Origin: Persephonella sp.
GTDB taxonomy: Bacteria > Aquificota > Aquificia > Aquificales > Hydrogenothermaceae
Assembly: GCA_027084095.1 (NCBI GenBank)
Contig: JALWLQ010000166.1
Location: 1 to 37,220, forward strand
Length of the DNA: 37,220 nt
Direction: 5' to 3'
The notes below the pieces were generated by a model. That model was not told the DNA's origin, ran no database searches, and saw only the letters and a list, made by a program, of their open reading frames with translations. The position numbers and the translations under genes are program-made. Positions 26,113 through 33,689 of this stretch are shown piece after piece. Each line of letters begins with the position of its first letter. The stretch's first letter is position 1.

Positions 26113-26938
26113 TGTTCTTCTCCTCCTTATTTGGTTTGTATCTAAAACCAAAGTTAAGTGCATCATCATTACAAACTTCAATACATCTTCCGCAGTTAAT
26201 ACATTCTCCTGAAGATACAAACACACTTTCTTTTCCTACCATCCACAAAACCTGCTTCTCCGGACATACATTTTTGCAGTTCATACAAAGGGTACACTTA
26301 TCAGCATCATGCTTAACTCTAACTGCGGAAGGTTTTGTTACCAGTGAGAAAAATCCACCTAAAGGACACACATGACCGCACCAACCGTTTTTTGTTACAA
26401 ACAGGTCAAACAGGAATACCCCTAAGACAGCAACCCATCCAAATCCCATTCCAAAGATTAGTCCCCTGTGAAGCATAGATATTGGACTTATAAGTTCAAA
26501 CGCAGGTGCAGCAACAATAAAAGAAACAACGAGACTTAAGCCAAGAACCCAATATCTTACTTTCCTGGATAATCTCAGTTGCCATTCCTCTTTATGTATC
26601 CCTGTTTTGACCCTTATCCAGTTGGCAAGGTCAGTGACCATGTTAATAGGGCATACCCAACTACAGAAAGCCCTTCCTCCAATAAACATATAAAAGAATA
26701 AAACTATTAAGGCTCCAATTATTACGTCTGTTGCCAGTAGTGCTCCTGTGGCGAACAACTGCAGTGTAGCATAGGGGTCGGCAAGAGGTATAACATCAAA
26801 TAGTTTGGAAGAGCTCAGATTTCCCTGTAGAATTTTCCAACCGTATAGATTTCCTCCTATATAAAGCAAGAGAATTGATATCTGGACTATTCTTCTTGCT
26901 ATCAGAAATCTGTGTTTGTAGATTAGATTATTCTTCAT
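26105..26938 (-). CDS. napH: Quinol dehydrogenase membrane subunit NapH
   Basis: This 277-residue inner-membrane protein has four transmembrane helices, two cytoplasmic CxxxCP motifs (CSWVCPINM and CGHVCPLGG), and two C-terminal [4Fe-4S] sites (CTLCMNCKNVCP and CINCGRCIEVC). NapH oxidises menaquinol and passes electrons to NapG. No napC is present, so NapGH is probably the sole quinol route to NapA here, as in Wolinella. It overlaps napG by 11 bases and napB by eight. Confidence 0.94.
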   Translation of the reverse strand: MKNNLIYKHRFLIARRIVQISILLLYIGGNLYGWKILQGNLSSSKLFDVIPLADPYATLQLFATGALLATDVIIGALIVLFFYMFIGGRAFCSWVCPINMVTDLANWIRVKTGIHKEEWQLRLSRKVRYWVLGLSLVVSFIVAAPAFELISPISMLHRGLIFGMGFGWVAVLGVFLFDLFVTKNGWCGHVCPLGGFFSLVTKPSAVRVKHDADKCTLCMNCKNVCPEKQVLWMVGKESVFVSSGECINCGRCIEVCNDDALNFGFRYKPNKEEKNNA

Positions 26939-27815
26939 CGAGCAAATCCTCTATGTTCAGGTATTCTTCCGGTTTCTTCTCGCTTCTTGGTGTTATTGTC
27001 TTCTCGACACCCTTGGAGCCTTTTAGTCTCTGTTCATCTTTTTTCTCCCAACCTTTTACATAGTGCTTACCAACTCTACCTAAGGCTATATCTCTTGGAA
27101 GCACATATATCGCTGGTTTTTCTGTAACACATGCCCTTTCACATAATCCACATCCTGTACATACATCTGGATAAACAACAGGAAGTAGGAAGGCATGTCT
27201 TCCTGTTCTGGGATTTCTTCTAAGTTCAAGTTTTATAGCTTCATCTATAAGGGGACATGCTCTATAACAGGCATCACATTGGAGCCCCCAGTATGCAATA
27301 CAGTTCTCTTCATCAACAACAGCAACTCCCATACGTGCCTTATTAATATCCAGAACTTTTTTTCCATTTTTGACTGAGGAAACAAGGTCAGGGTCTAATG
27401 CTCCTGTTGGACAAGGTGGAACACAAGGTATATCCTCACACATATAGCATGGAATTTCCCGTGGGACAAAGTAAGGAGTTCCTACAGGAACTTCCTTCGG
27501 ATAATTATACTTGCCTTTTTCTATGGGTCTGTGGTCTCCTGGAGCTGCCAGTCTAAGAGTGGCTGTCTGTTTGGTAGTATCTGGGTTATTTTCTCTATTC
27601 TTACAGGCTTCTACACATAAACCACATCTTATACATTTCTTGATAAATTCCTCCTCAGGAAGTGCACCAGGAGGTCTTAGCACCAGTTCATCATATTTTG
27701 CTTCTGCAACATATCCGCCCCAGATAGAACCTCCAAGGGCTGCAAGACCCAGCCCCTGGAGCATCTGGATAAAGAATTTACGTCTTCCTTTGTCCACCTT
27801 TTTTCCTTCAGCCAA
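26928..27815 (-). CDS. napG: Periplasmic ferredoxin-type quinol dehydrogenase subunit NapG
   Basis: This 295-residue protein has a Tat signal (GRRKFFIQMLQGLGLAALGG) and four [4Fe-4S] sites: CIRCGLCVEAC, CYMCEDIPCVPPC, CDACYRAC with an upstream Cys, and CTGCGLCERAC. It carries electrons from NapH to NapB. The start is TTG 27815 after AGGTGAG at five bases; the mature part is unaffected by the choice. The acidic C-terminal tail (about 250-295) is longer than in E. coli NapG. It is 12 bases downstream of napA. Confidence 0.93.
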   Translation of the reverse strand: MAEGKKVDKGRRKFFIQMLQGLGLAALGGSIWGGYVAEAKYDELVLRPPGALPEEEFIKKCIRCGLCVEACKNRENNPDTTKQTATLRLAAPGDHRPIEKGKYNYPKEVPVGTPYFVPREIPCYMCEDIPCVPPCPTGALDPDLVSSVKNGKKVLDINKARMGVAVVDEENCIAYWGLQCDACYRACPLIDEAIKLELRRNPRTGRHAFLLPVVYPDVCTGCGLCERACVTEKPAIYVLPRDIALGRVGKHYVKGWEKKDEQRLKGSKGVEKTITPRSEKKPEEYLNIEDLLDEE

Positions 27816-27827
27816 TTTAACTCACCT

Positions 27828-30713
27828 TTATGCTTTGTAAATCTTAACTGCACACTTTTTATAGTCTGTCTGTTTAGATATTGGACATGTAGCATCAAGA
27901 GTAACCTTGTTGATATAAACCCTCTCATCAAACCATGGAACGAATACAAGACCTCTTGGTGGTCTGTTTCTTCCTCTGGTTTTAACACGGGCTTTGACTT
28001 TTCCACGTCTGGACTCAATCCATACAAGGTCGTTTTCTTTAACTCCAAGTTTTTCTGCATCTTTAGGGTTCATGTAACAGTAAGCTTCAGGAACAGCTCT
28101 GTAAAGTTCTGGAACTCTCATTGTCATTGTTCCAGAGTGCCAGTGTTCAAGAACCCTACCTGTTGCCAGCCAGAATGGATATTCGTTATCTGGTGGCTCT
28201 GGTGGATCCATATATGGTCTGAAGAAGATTTTGGTTTTATTTGTAAGGTCAACTTTTTTAGGGTCAGTTACATCAAAGAGATTACCTTTTGGTAGTTTTT
28301 TGAAGGCAGGACCATAGAATGCAAATTTTCCGTCTCTTGGAGCTCTTCCAGCTTCAATTTCTTTTCTTGCATATGGGTCGTAGTCTGCGTTAAATCTCCA
28401 TGGGGTTTCTTTTCCGTCAACTACAGGCCATCTGAGACCTCTTACTCTGTGATATGTGTCAAAGTCTGCAAGGTCATGTCCATGTCCGAGACCAAATAGT
28501 CTATACTCTTCCCAGAGTGCTTTTTCTATGAAGAAACCATATCCTTTCCATGGTTTTCCATCTACACCAATAACAGTTCTTTTATCTCCAACTGCACATG
28601 TGTTTGGATGGATTTCTCCTGTATTAGGGTTCTTAGCAACAGGTTGTGGATATCTAAGGTCTACGTCAGGTATTGACCTTCTAAATGCTTTTTCTGAGAA
28701 CAGCACATCAAAAAGAGTATCATCTGGGCTATAACCCATTTCCTTAGCTTTATCTAATACATTTGGAAGGACTGTTCCATCTGAGAGTTTCCATTCTTTC
28801 CATACTTCTTTGAGTTTGAAGAATTTGGAGAACTCAACAATATGGTAAATGTCAGGCATTGCTTCTCCTGGAGGTGTTACCTGCTGTCTCCAGTGTTGTG
28901 TTCTTCTTTCTGCGTTTCCATAAGCTCCCCATTTTTCATAAATCATAGCTGCAGGGAGGATAAGGTCTGCAACTTTTGCAGATATACCTGGATAAGAATC
29001 AGATACAACAATAAAGTTATCCATTTTTCTTGCAGCTTTAATCCAGTGGTTTGCGTTAGCTGTATCCTGCCATGGGTTACATACCTGTACCCATGCAAAT
29101 TTAATTTTTCCATCTTCAAGGTCTCTCATTATCTTAACGATATGAGAACCTACTTTTGGATTAATTGTTCCGTGAGGAACATTCCAGATTTTTTCTGATA
29201 CTTTTCTATGTTTAGGATTTGTTACGACCATATCAGCAGGTAATCTGTGTGCAAATGTTCCAACTTCTCTTGCTGTTCCACAAGCTGAAGGCTGACCTGT
29301 AATAGAGAATGCACCATTACCAGGCTGAGCCTGTTTTCCAAGTAAGTGGTGAAGCATATAAGCTTGCTCGTTTACCCATGAACCTCTTGTGTGCTGGTTA
29401 AATCCCATAGTCCAGAATGTAACGGCTTTTCTGTTTTTGTCTATATAAAGTTCTGCCATTTTTTTCAGTTTTTCCTTGAACTGTTCTAATGGCTCGTCTG
29501 GGTCACCTTTTGCAATTCTGGCTACATAGTCAAGGGTGTATGGTGCAAGAGCCTTTTTGAAGTCCTCAAAGGAAATAATCCAGTGTTTACCAGCCTGTTT
29601 TGCATGTTTCATTTCAATAATATCGCCTTCTTTATATCCATAGATACTTAAGGCTGGAGCTTCCAGAGCTGATACTTTTTTAGCAACCTGTTTCTTAATA
29701 ATTTGCAGTTCCTTATCACTGTATCCCAGTTTCTTAGCATGCTCTGGATTTCTCATTCCGTATCCAGTATCAATATAACCTGTTGTGAATACGCAGTATT
29801 TGTTTACAAAGTCCCAGTCAATTGCTTCTGGATGGTTGTAAACGATTTCCCTCGCAATATAGTTCATTATTGCAAGGTCTGTATTTGGTCTAAATACGAT
29901 ATCAATATCTGCTAAATCCATAGTTCTGTGTCTGAATGTGGATAGCACAACAACTTTAACATTGTCTGGGTCTGATAGTTTTCTGTCTGTAACCCTTGCC
30001 CAGAGAATTGGGTGCATTTCTGCCATATTTGAGCCCCAGACAAATATTGTGTCTGTAAGCTCAATGTCATCATAACATCCTGGTGGTTCGTCTATTCCGT
30101 AGGTCTGGATAAATCCAACAACAGCTGATGCCATACAGTGTCTTGCGTTAGGGTCTATGTTGTTGGAGCGGAAACCAGCTTTCATAAGCTTTGCAGCTGC
30201 ATAACCTTCCATAATTGTGTACTGTCCAGAACCAAAGATAGCTACCCCTTCTGGTCCCAGTTCGTTGTATGCTTTCTTGAACTGTTCCACCATTACTTCA
30301 TAAGCTTTTTTCCAGCTTACAGGTCTGAATTTTCCTTTCTTGTCAAATTCGCCTTTATCATTCATTCTAAGAAGTGGTTTTGTTAAACGGTCAGCACCAT
30401 ACATAATTTTGGCTGTGAAATACCCCTTGATACAGTTCAGACCTTTGTTAACTGGAGCTTTTGGGTCACCTTTTACTGCAACGATACGGTCGTCCTTAAC
30501 CGCAATCATAATTCCACAGCCTGTTCCACAGAAACGGCAGACTGCCTTATCCCATCTCCAACCTGCTTCAGCCTGTGAAGCTGCAGCCAGAGCATCTTCT
30601 GGGACCTCCACCCCCACAGCAGCTGCCGCTGCTACAGCAGCCGTAGTCTTCAGGAAGTCCCTACGGGACATTTCAAATCCCGAGGTTTGCTTTTTCTCTT
30701 CCTTAACCTCCAT
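27828..30713 (-). CDS. napA: Periplasmic nitrate reductase catalytic subunit
   Basis: This 961-residue molybdoenzyme reduces nitrate to nitrite in the periplasm. It has a Tat signal (SRRDFLK at 16-22, then an Ala-rich stretch), an N-terminal [4Fe-4S] site at Cys59, Cys62, Cys66 and Cys94 with Lys96 for electron transfer, and the molybdenum ligand Cys193 in ARHCMASAV. Two Mo-bis-MGD cofactors' worth of dinucleotide-binding segments follow. The protein is about 130 residues longer than E. coli NapA, as in the Campylobacterota-type enzymes. AGAGGAG gives a strong ribosome binding site. The gene follows a 230-base leader that contains a complex RNA fold and an FNR-type box. Confidence 0.96.
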   Translation of the reverse strand: MEVKEEKKQTSGFEMSRRDFLKTTAAVAAAAAVGVEVPEDALAAASQAEAGWRWDKAVCRFCGTGCGIMIAVKDDRIVAVKGDPKAPVNKGLNCIKGYFTAKIMYGADRLTKPLLRMNDKGEFDKKGKFRPVSWKKAYEVMVEQFKKAYNELGPEGVAIFGSGQYTIMEGYAAAKLMKAGFRSNNIDPNARHCMASAVVGFIQTYGIDEPPGCYDDIELTDTIFVWGSNMAEMHPILWARVTDRKLSDPDNVKVVVLSTFRHRTMDLADIDIVFRPNTDLAIMNYIAREIVYNHPEAIDWDFVNKYCVFTTGYIDTGYGMRNPEHAKKLGYSDKELQIIKKQVAKKVSALEAPALSIYGYKEGDIIEMKHAKQAGKHWIISFEDFKKALAPYTLDYVARIAKGDPDEPLEQFKEKLKKMAELYIDKNRKAVTFWTMGFNQHTRGSWVNEQAYMLHHLLGKQAQPGNGAFSITGQPSACGTAREVGTFAHRLPADMVVTNPKHRKVSEKIWNVPHGTINPKVGSHIVKIMRDLEDGKIKFAWVQVCNPWQDTANANHWIKAARKMDNFIVVSDSYPGISAKVADLILPAAMIYEKWGAYGNAERRTQHWRQQVTPPGEAMPDIYHIVEFSKFFKLKEVWKEWKLSDGTVLPNVLDKAKEMGYSPDDTLFDVLFSEKAFRRSIPDVDLRYPQPVAKNPNTGEIHPNTCAVGDKRTVIGVDGKPWKGYGFFIEKALWEEYRLFGLGHGHDLADFDTYHRVRGLRWPVVDGKETPWRFNADYDPYARKEIEAGRAPRDGKFAFYGPAFKKLPKGNLFDVTDPKKVDLTNKTKIFFRPYMDPPEPPDNEYPFWLATGRVLEHWHSGTMTMRVPELYRAVPEAYCYMNPKDAEKLGVKENDLVWIESRRGKVKARVKTRGRNRPPRGLVFVPWFDERVYINKVTLDATCPISKQTDYKKCAVKIYKA

Positions 30714-30726
30714 CTTCTACTCCTCT

Positions 30727-30838
30727 CCTGTAAGGTTCTATTCTTTCAGAACCTCACAGGGCTGGGCTATTTCTATTCCGCCATTTAAACAGGATAGACC
30801 GACCCAGCAGGCGGTAATTTTGTCTATCCTGTGGAATA
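30727..30838 (-). promoter_or_regulatory. Candidate structured (pseudoknotted) RNA in the napA 5' leader
   Basis: Read on the minus strand, 112 nt form five mutually consistent or alternative helices. P0 is UAUUCC (30838-30833) with GGAAUA (30779-30774). P1 is ACAGGAUAGAC (30832-30822) with GUCUAUCCUGU (30799-30789). P2 is loop CCGCC (30814-30810) with GGCGG (30782-30778). P3 is loop GCUGGGU (30808-30802) with GCCCAGC (30767-30761). P4 is a 13 bp hairpin (30760-30748 with 30739-30727). P3 crosses P1; P0 and P2 compete. P3 ends where P4 begins, and P4 ends at the AGAGGAG ribosome binding site. G-U pairs in P3 and P4 work only for the minus-strand RNA. No T-run follows, so translational control is more likely than termination. 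Confidence 0.65.
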
Positions 30839-30974
30839 AAAAAAGAGATTGATTTCTACGTGAAATTATAAGAACTCTTCTGTCTGGTGCCTTTGTTTGT
30901 ATTATAGTTTTCATCCCATATCCATTATTTATGCTTTGTACACTTTAAATTAAAAACTTGATTAAGGTAAAGCA

Positions 30975-30988
30975 TTGACATAGGTCAA
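30975..30988 (-). promoter_or_regulatory. FNR/NNR-type box and promoter of the nap operon
   Basis: TTGAC-ATAG-GTCAA (plus-strand reading) is a perfect 5+5 palindrome. A minus-strand -10-like TTTAAT (30949-30954) is centred 30 bp downstream, putting the transcript start near 30942 and giving napA a leader of about 230 nt. Apart from this box, the -10 and the structured RNA, the gap 30714-31017 contains an AT-rich stretch (30840-30940) in which I see no other element. Confidence 0.85.
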
Positions 30989-31017
30989 TTAAATAGGCCT
31001 ATTTATATTTTAAATAT

Positions 31018-31320
31018 TTAACCCATACCAAGTGCTTTTTTAACCTCATCACTGGCTCTTTCTATAGTCCATGGGGGTTCCCAGACAAGCTCAATATCCA
31101 CATTCTCTACCCCTTCTATATTCCGAACTGCACTTTCTACCCAGCTAAGAATAGTTCCAGATAAAGGGCATGAAGGAGATGATAATGTCATTTTAATTTT
31201 TACATTTCCATCCTGAATATCAACATCATAAACAAGCCCCAAATCAACAATATTAAATCCAATTTCAGGGTCTATAACATTTTTGAGGGCTTTATAAACC
31301 TCTTCCTTTGTGACTGCCAT
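31018..31320 (-). CDS. DUF59/MIP18-family iron-sulfur assembly protein (SufT/PaaD-like)
   Basis: This 100-residue soluble protein has the DUF59 signature DPEIGFNIVDLGLVYDV (about 17-33) and the conserved cysteine motif SPSCPL (Cys51). Relatives such as SufT help mature Fe-S proteins. The gene ends the short DUF2249-HCO-like-DUF59 operon and lies directly upstream of the nap promoter, consistent with supplying clusters for the many Fe-S proteins of the nap system, though this is inference. Two bases separate it from the preceding stop. Confidence 0.85.
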   Translation of the reverse strand: MAVTKEEVYKALKNVIDPEIGFNIVDLGLVYDVDIQDGNVKIKMTLSSPSCPLSGTILSWVESAVRNIEGVENVDIELVWEPPWTIERASDEVKKALGMG

Positions 31321-31322
31321 TT

Positions 31323-32582
31323 TTAGTCCTCCACTCTAAAATTGAGAATGTAATAAATCAAATAGATAAAAATAAGAACAGCTATTAGCAGTAATACTGT
31401 TCCCAGAATGGAAATAACAGAAATATGCAGAAATGTTCCTATAAATAGAACAACAAATCCCAAAGAATATATAACCACCTGAACATCAGGTATTTTTTGT
31501 GGCAACATATCTGCAAGCATTGGAACTTTTTTCTTTCCAACAAGGCTTGAAAATCTGTGGAACCACGTTAAGAAAGGAACAATTTTAAACATACTGCCAT
31601 ATATCAAAACAGGGAAAAAACCAAAAATAAGGGATATACCAAATAGGTATATAGCCTTTTCCATAAACGGAATGAACAATCCTGTGATAATAGATAATAT
31701 CAATATAAAATGACTGTAAAACATAGTATCCATTCCGATATCTTTGGTTCGTCGGGGTCTTTTAGAATAAATTTCATAAACCTGAAGAAGATAAAAAACC
31801 ATTCCAAGCAAAATGAGATAAATGCCAGATACCAAAATGTAATTACTACCTGTAAAAAGAAAACCTAATCCAAATCCAAAGACAGCAATCACCATAAGAT
31901 AAAAAGCAATATTTATGTATTTATCATTAAACTTATGGGCAAGGCTAAACATAGGAAGTAAAACCATAGACACACCCATAACAACCATTGGAATAAATCC
32001 AAGCAGTGTAAAAATAATATGGGTAACTACCAACCTGAAAATATCAGATACCCATCCTGTAAAAAAATTTAAAGAAAGAAAAATACCTAAAGAAATTCCT
32101 ATTAATAGAGATATATTTGCTGCAATGAGAAACTTTGAAGTGATATCAAATTTTTCCAGATGTTTTAAACTCATAAAAAAGTTAAAAATAAAAATTGCCA
32201 TAGATAAATAAAGAAATGTGGCTCCTACAGGTAATAGAAAGAATAAGTTTCCATAAATTAGAGAAATCACAAATATAATTATTCCCGTTAAATAGATATA
32301 AAATTGTAAGTATCCCAGTTTGAACGAAAAAACAGGGACTTCCAGAGCAACGGGAATTAGCTGATATAAAGCCCCGAATATAATCATCATCACAAAACCA
32401 AGAAGTTGAATATGAACAATAGCTGCATTTTGGAGATTATAAAAAGGCTGGGCAAACTGTGAACCAAACAACAGTAAAACTATAAGAGCAATCAGATTTA
32501 AGGCAGCCCCTCCAATAAAATAATGTAAAACCAGTGAAAAAGGAGGGGCAAACTTGGTAGCTAAACTTCCTACTATTCTCAT
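31323..32582 (-). CDS. Polytopic heme-copper oxidase subunit I-like membrane protein (NnrS/NorB-like)
   Basis: This 419-residue integral membrane protein has about 12 transmembrane helices. Histidines sit in helix positions typical of the heme-copper oxidase subunit I fold: SLVLHYFIGG, VHIQLLGF, VTHIIFTLLGF, MFSLAHKF, YSHFILIL. It lacks the HH pair and Tyr/Glu motif of functional oxidases and NO reductases, so it is not an ordinary terminal reductase. Related proteins occur in denitrifiers and in NnrS-like contexts, where a heme-containing membrane protein protects against NO-derived stress. The family name is uncertain. It is translationally coupled to the DUF2249 gene (one-base overlap) and is under the NNR-type box at 32930. 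Confidence 0.6.
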   Translation of the reverse strand: MRIVGSLATKFAPPFSLVLHYFIGGAALNLIALIVLLLFGSQFAQPFYNLQNAAIVHIQLLGFVMMIIFGALYQLIPVALEVPVFSFKLGYLQFYIYLTGIIIFVISLIYGNLFFLLPVGATFLYLSMAIFIFNFFMSLKHLEKFDITSKFLIAANISLLIGISLGIFLSLNFFTGWVSDIFRLVVTHIIFTLLGFIPMVVMGVSMVLLPMFSLAHKFNDKYINIAFYLMVIAVFGFGLGFLFTGSNYILVSGIYLILLGMVFYLLQVYEIYSKRPRRTKDIGMDTMFYSHFILILSIITGLFIPFMEKAIYLFGISLIFGFFPVLIYGSMFKIVPFLTWFHRFSSLVGKKKVPMLADMLPQKIPDVQVVIYSLGFVVLFIGTFLHISVISILGTVLLLIAVLIFIYLIYYILNFRVED

Positions 32583-32872
32583 TATTCTTTCAACTTAAAT
32601 ACTATTTTATATCTACCATCTTCTAACTCTTCCACTTCATAATCAAACTTGCCTTCAATTTTTTCAAATAATCCCATGGGTTTTTTGTGATTAATCATTA
32701 CAGCCCTTTTGTTTGGGCTATCTATAAGAGATAGAACTGCAAGGGCGTTAACCATTGGTTCTGGGGGTCCCAGTTTTGAAGTATCAAACTCATAATAAAT
32801 AATTCCATCCTCTTCATACTGGTAAACTGGAACTGTTGCTCCTTCCACTTGAATTTCTTTTTTTTCTGCCAT
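32582..32872 (-). CDS. DUF2249-domain protein
   Basis: This 96-residue soluble protein has a C-terminal DUF2249 domain (about 25-95) with the motif DTSKLGPPEPM, which resembles the DxRGLxxPxPM start of TusA-like folds but lacks the catalytic Cys. DUF2249 genes cluster with denitrification and NO-stress genes in many genomes; the biochemical role is unknown. GGGAGGA precedes ATG 32872. It is the first gene after the FNR-type box at 32930. Confidence 0.78.
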   Translation of the reverse strand: MAEKKEIQVEGATVPVYQYEEDGIIYYEFDTSKLGPPEPMVNALAVLSLIDSPNKRAVMINHKKPMGLFEKIEGKFDYEVEELEDGRYKIVFKLKE

Positions 32873-32929
32873 CTTTTCCTCCCGATATTCTTTTGAGTTT
32901 ATTGTTATACATCTAAAAGATAAAAGACA

Positions 32930-32943
32930 TTGACTAAGGTCAA
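32930..32943 (-). promoter_or_regulatory. FNR/NNR-type box of the DUF2249 operon, upstream of the regulator gene
   Basis: TTGAC-TAAG-GTCAA is a perfect 5+5 palindrome. A minus-strand -10-like TATAAC (32904-32909) is centred 30 bp away, as at the other boxes. On the opposite side the Crp/Fnr gene starts at 33057 with its own -10 near 33023, about 90 bp away, so a second effect on the regulator is possible but not indicated by spacing. Confidence 0.85.
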
Positions 32944-33022
32944 AAAGTTAGCTTTTACTAACCCAACCTGAAATAAATAATACTTAGCTTTGTTTAATAA
33001 CTTATATTTCCGTATATTATGT

Positions 33023-33028
33023 TATAAT
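33023..33028 (+). promoter_or_regulatory. Probable -10 element of the Crp/Fnr regulator gene
   Basis: A perfect TATAAT lies 29 bases before the ATG; the -35 region is poor (ACTTAT about 17 bases upstream). A weak -35 would fit a gene needing an activator, but no box lies at the right distance. Confidence 0.5.
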
Positions 33029-33056
33029 TTCCTCTAATACAGAAAGAGGGGACGCG

Positions 33057-33689
33057 ATGTTTAGGGCTCGGGATATATTTTTATTCAAACATTTAAATGA
33101 CCAGCAACTTGAAAAAATTCAACAGATATCCTTCTTGAAAGAACTAAATAGAGGAGAAACACTTTTCTGGGAAGGGGACAAACCAGATTATCTTTATATC
33201 TTACTGGATGGAACAATCAGAGTTTTTAAAACAGATAACAAAGGCAATGAAATTACTCTCCACTATTTTTATCCTATAAATATGATTGCTGAAGTGGCAA
33301 ATTTTGAGAATATTCCATATCCTGCTTCAGCAGAAGCTGAAACAGACAGTATAGTATTGGCAATAGATTTTGAAAAATTTAAACAGGAATTACTAACAGA
33401 CCCAGAAATATCATTTAATATAATCAAATCCCTTTCTGACAAGATAAGAATTCTAAATGACTTTATTGTCCAGAATATGATGATGGATGCCATCACAAGG
33501 GTGGCTAAATTTCTATATGAGCATGAGGATTTATTCCATCAGCTTAAACATAATAAAATAGCATCACTTTTAAATATAACTCCTGAAACATTCTCAAGAA
33601 TTCTGAAAAAATTCAAACAGCAGGGAATAATAGAGAAAAAAGGAAAAGAGCTTATCATCCATAGAGATAAGCTCAAAAACCTTATCTAA
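33057..33689 (+). CDS. Crp/Fnr-family transcriptional regulator (DNR/NnrR-like)
   Basis: This 210-residue protein has an N-terminal cyclic-nucleotide-binding-like beta roll (about 10-115), a long dimerisation helix (about 120-145) and a C-terminal winged helix. The recognition helix contains TPETFSR: Glu, Ser and Arg in the E-x-x-S-R arrangement used by FNR to read TTGA half-sites. It has no cysteine at all, so it cannot carry the FNR [4Fe-4S] cluster; heme-based NO sensing as in DNR is the likely alternative. Four matching TTGA boxes control the surrounding operons. AGAGGGGA precedes ATG 33057. Its stop overlaps the ccsBA stop by four bases in convergent orientation. Confidence 0.88.
   Translation: MFRARDIFLFKHLNDQQLEKIQQISFLKELNRGETLFWEGDKPDYLYILLDGTIRVFKTDNKGNEITLHYFYPINMIAEVANFENIPYPASAEAETDSIVLAIDFEKFKQELLTDPEISFNIIKSLSDKIRILNDFIVQNMMMDAITRVAKFLYEHEDLFHQLKHNKIASLLNITPETFSRILKKFKQQGIIEKKGKELIIHRDKLKNLI

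Noticed and set aside
30340-30852. A 170-residue plus-strand frame opposite the napA start and its leader.
   Set aside because: It is antisense to the napA Tat signal and N-terminus, with no recognisable domain or ribosome binding site; it is a shadow of napA.
30738-30914. A 58-codon minus-strand frame (ATG 30914 to TAG 30738) through the napA leader, with a Cys/Trp-containing product.
   Set aside because: It has no convincing ribosome binding site, and its second half coincides with long inverted repeats that are much better explained by RNA pairing. A leader peptide is not excluded; conservation of the frame would decide.
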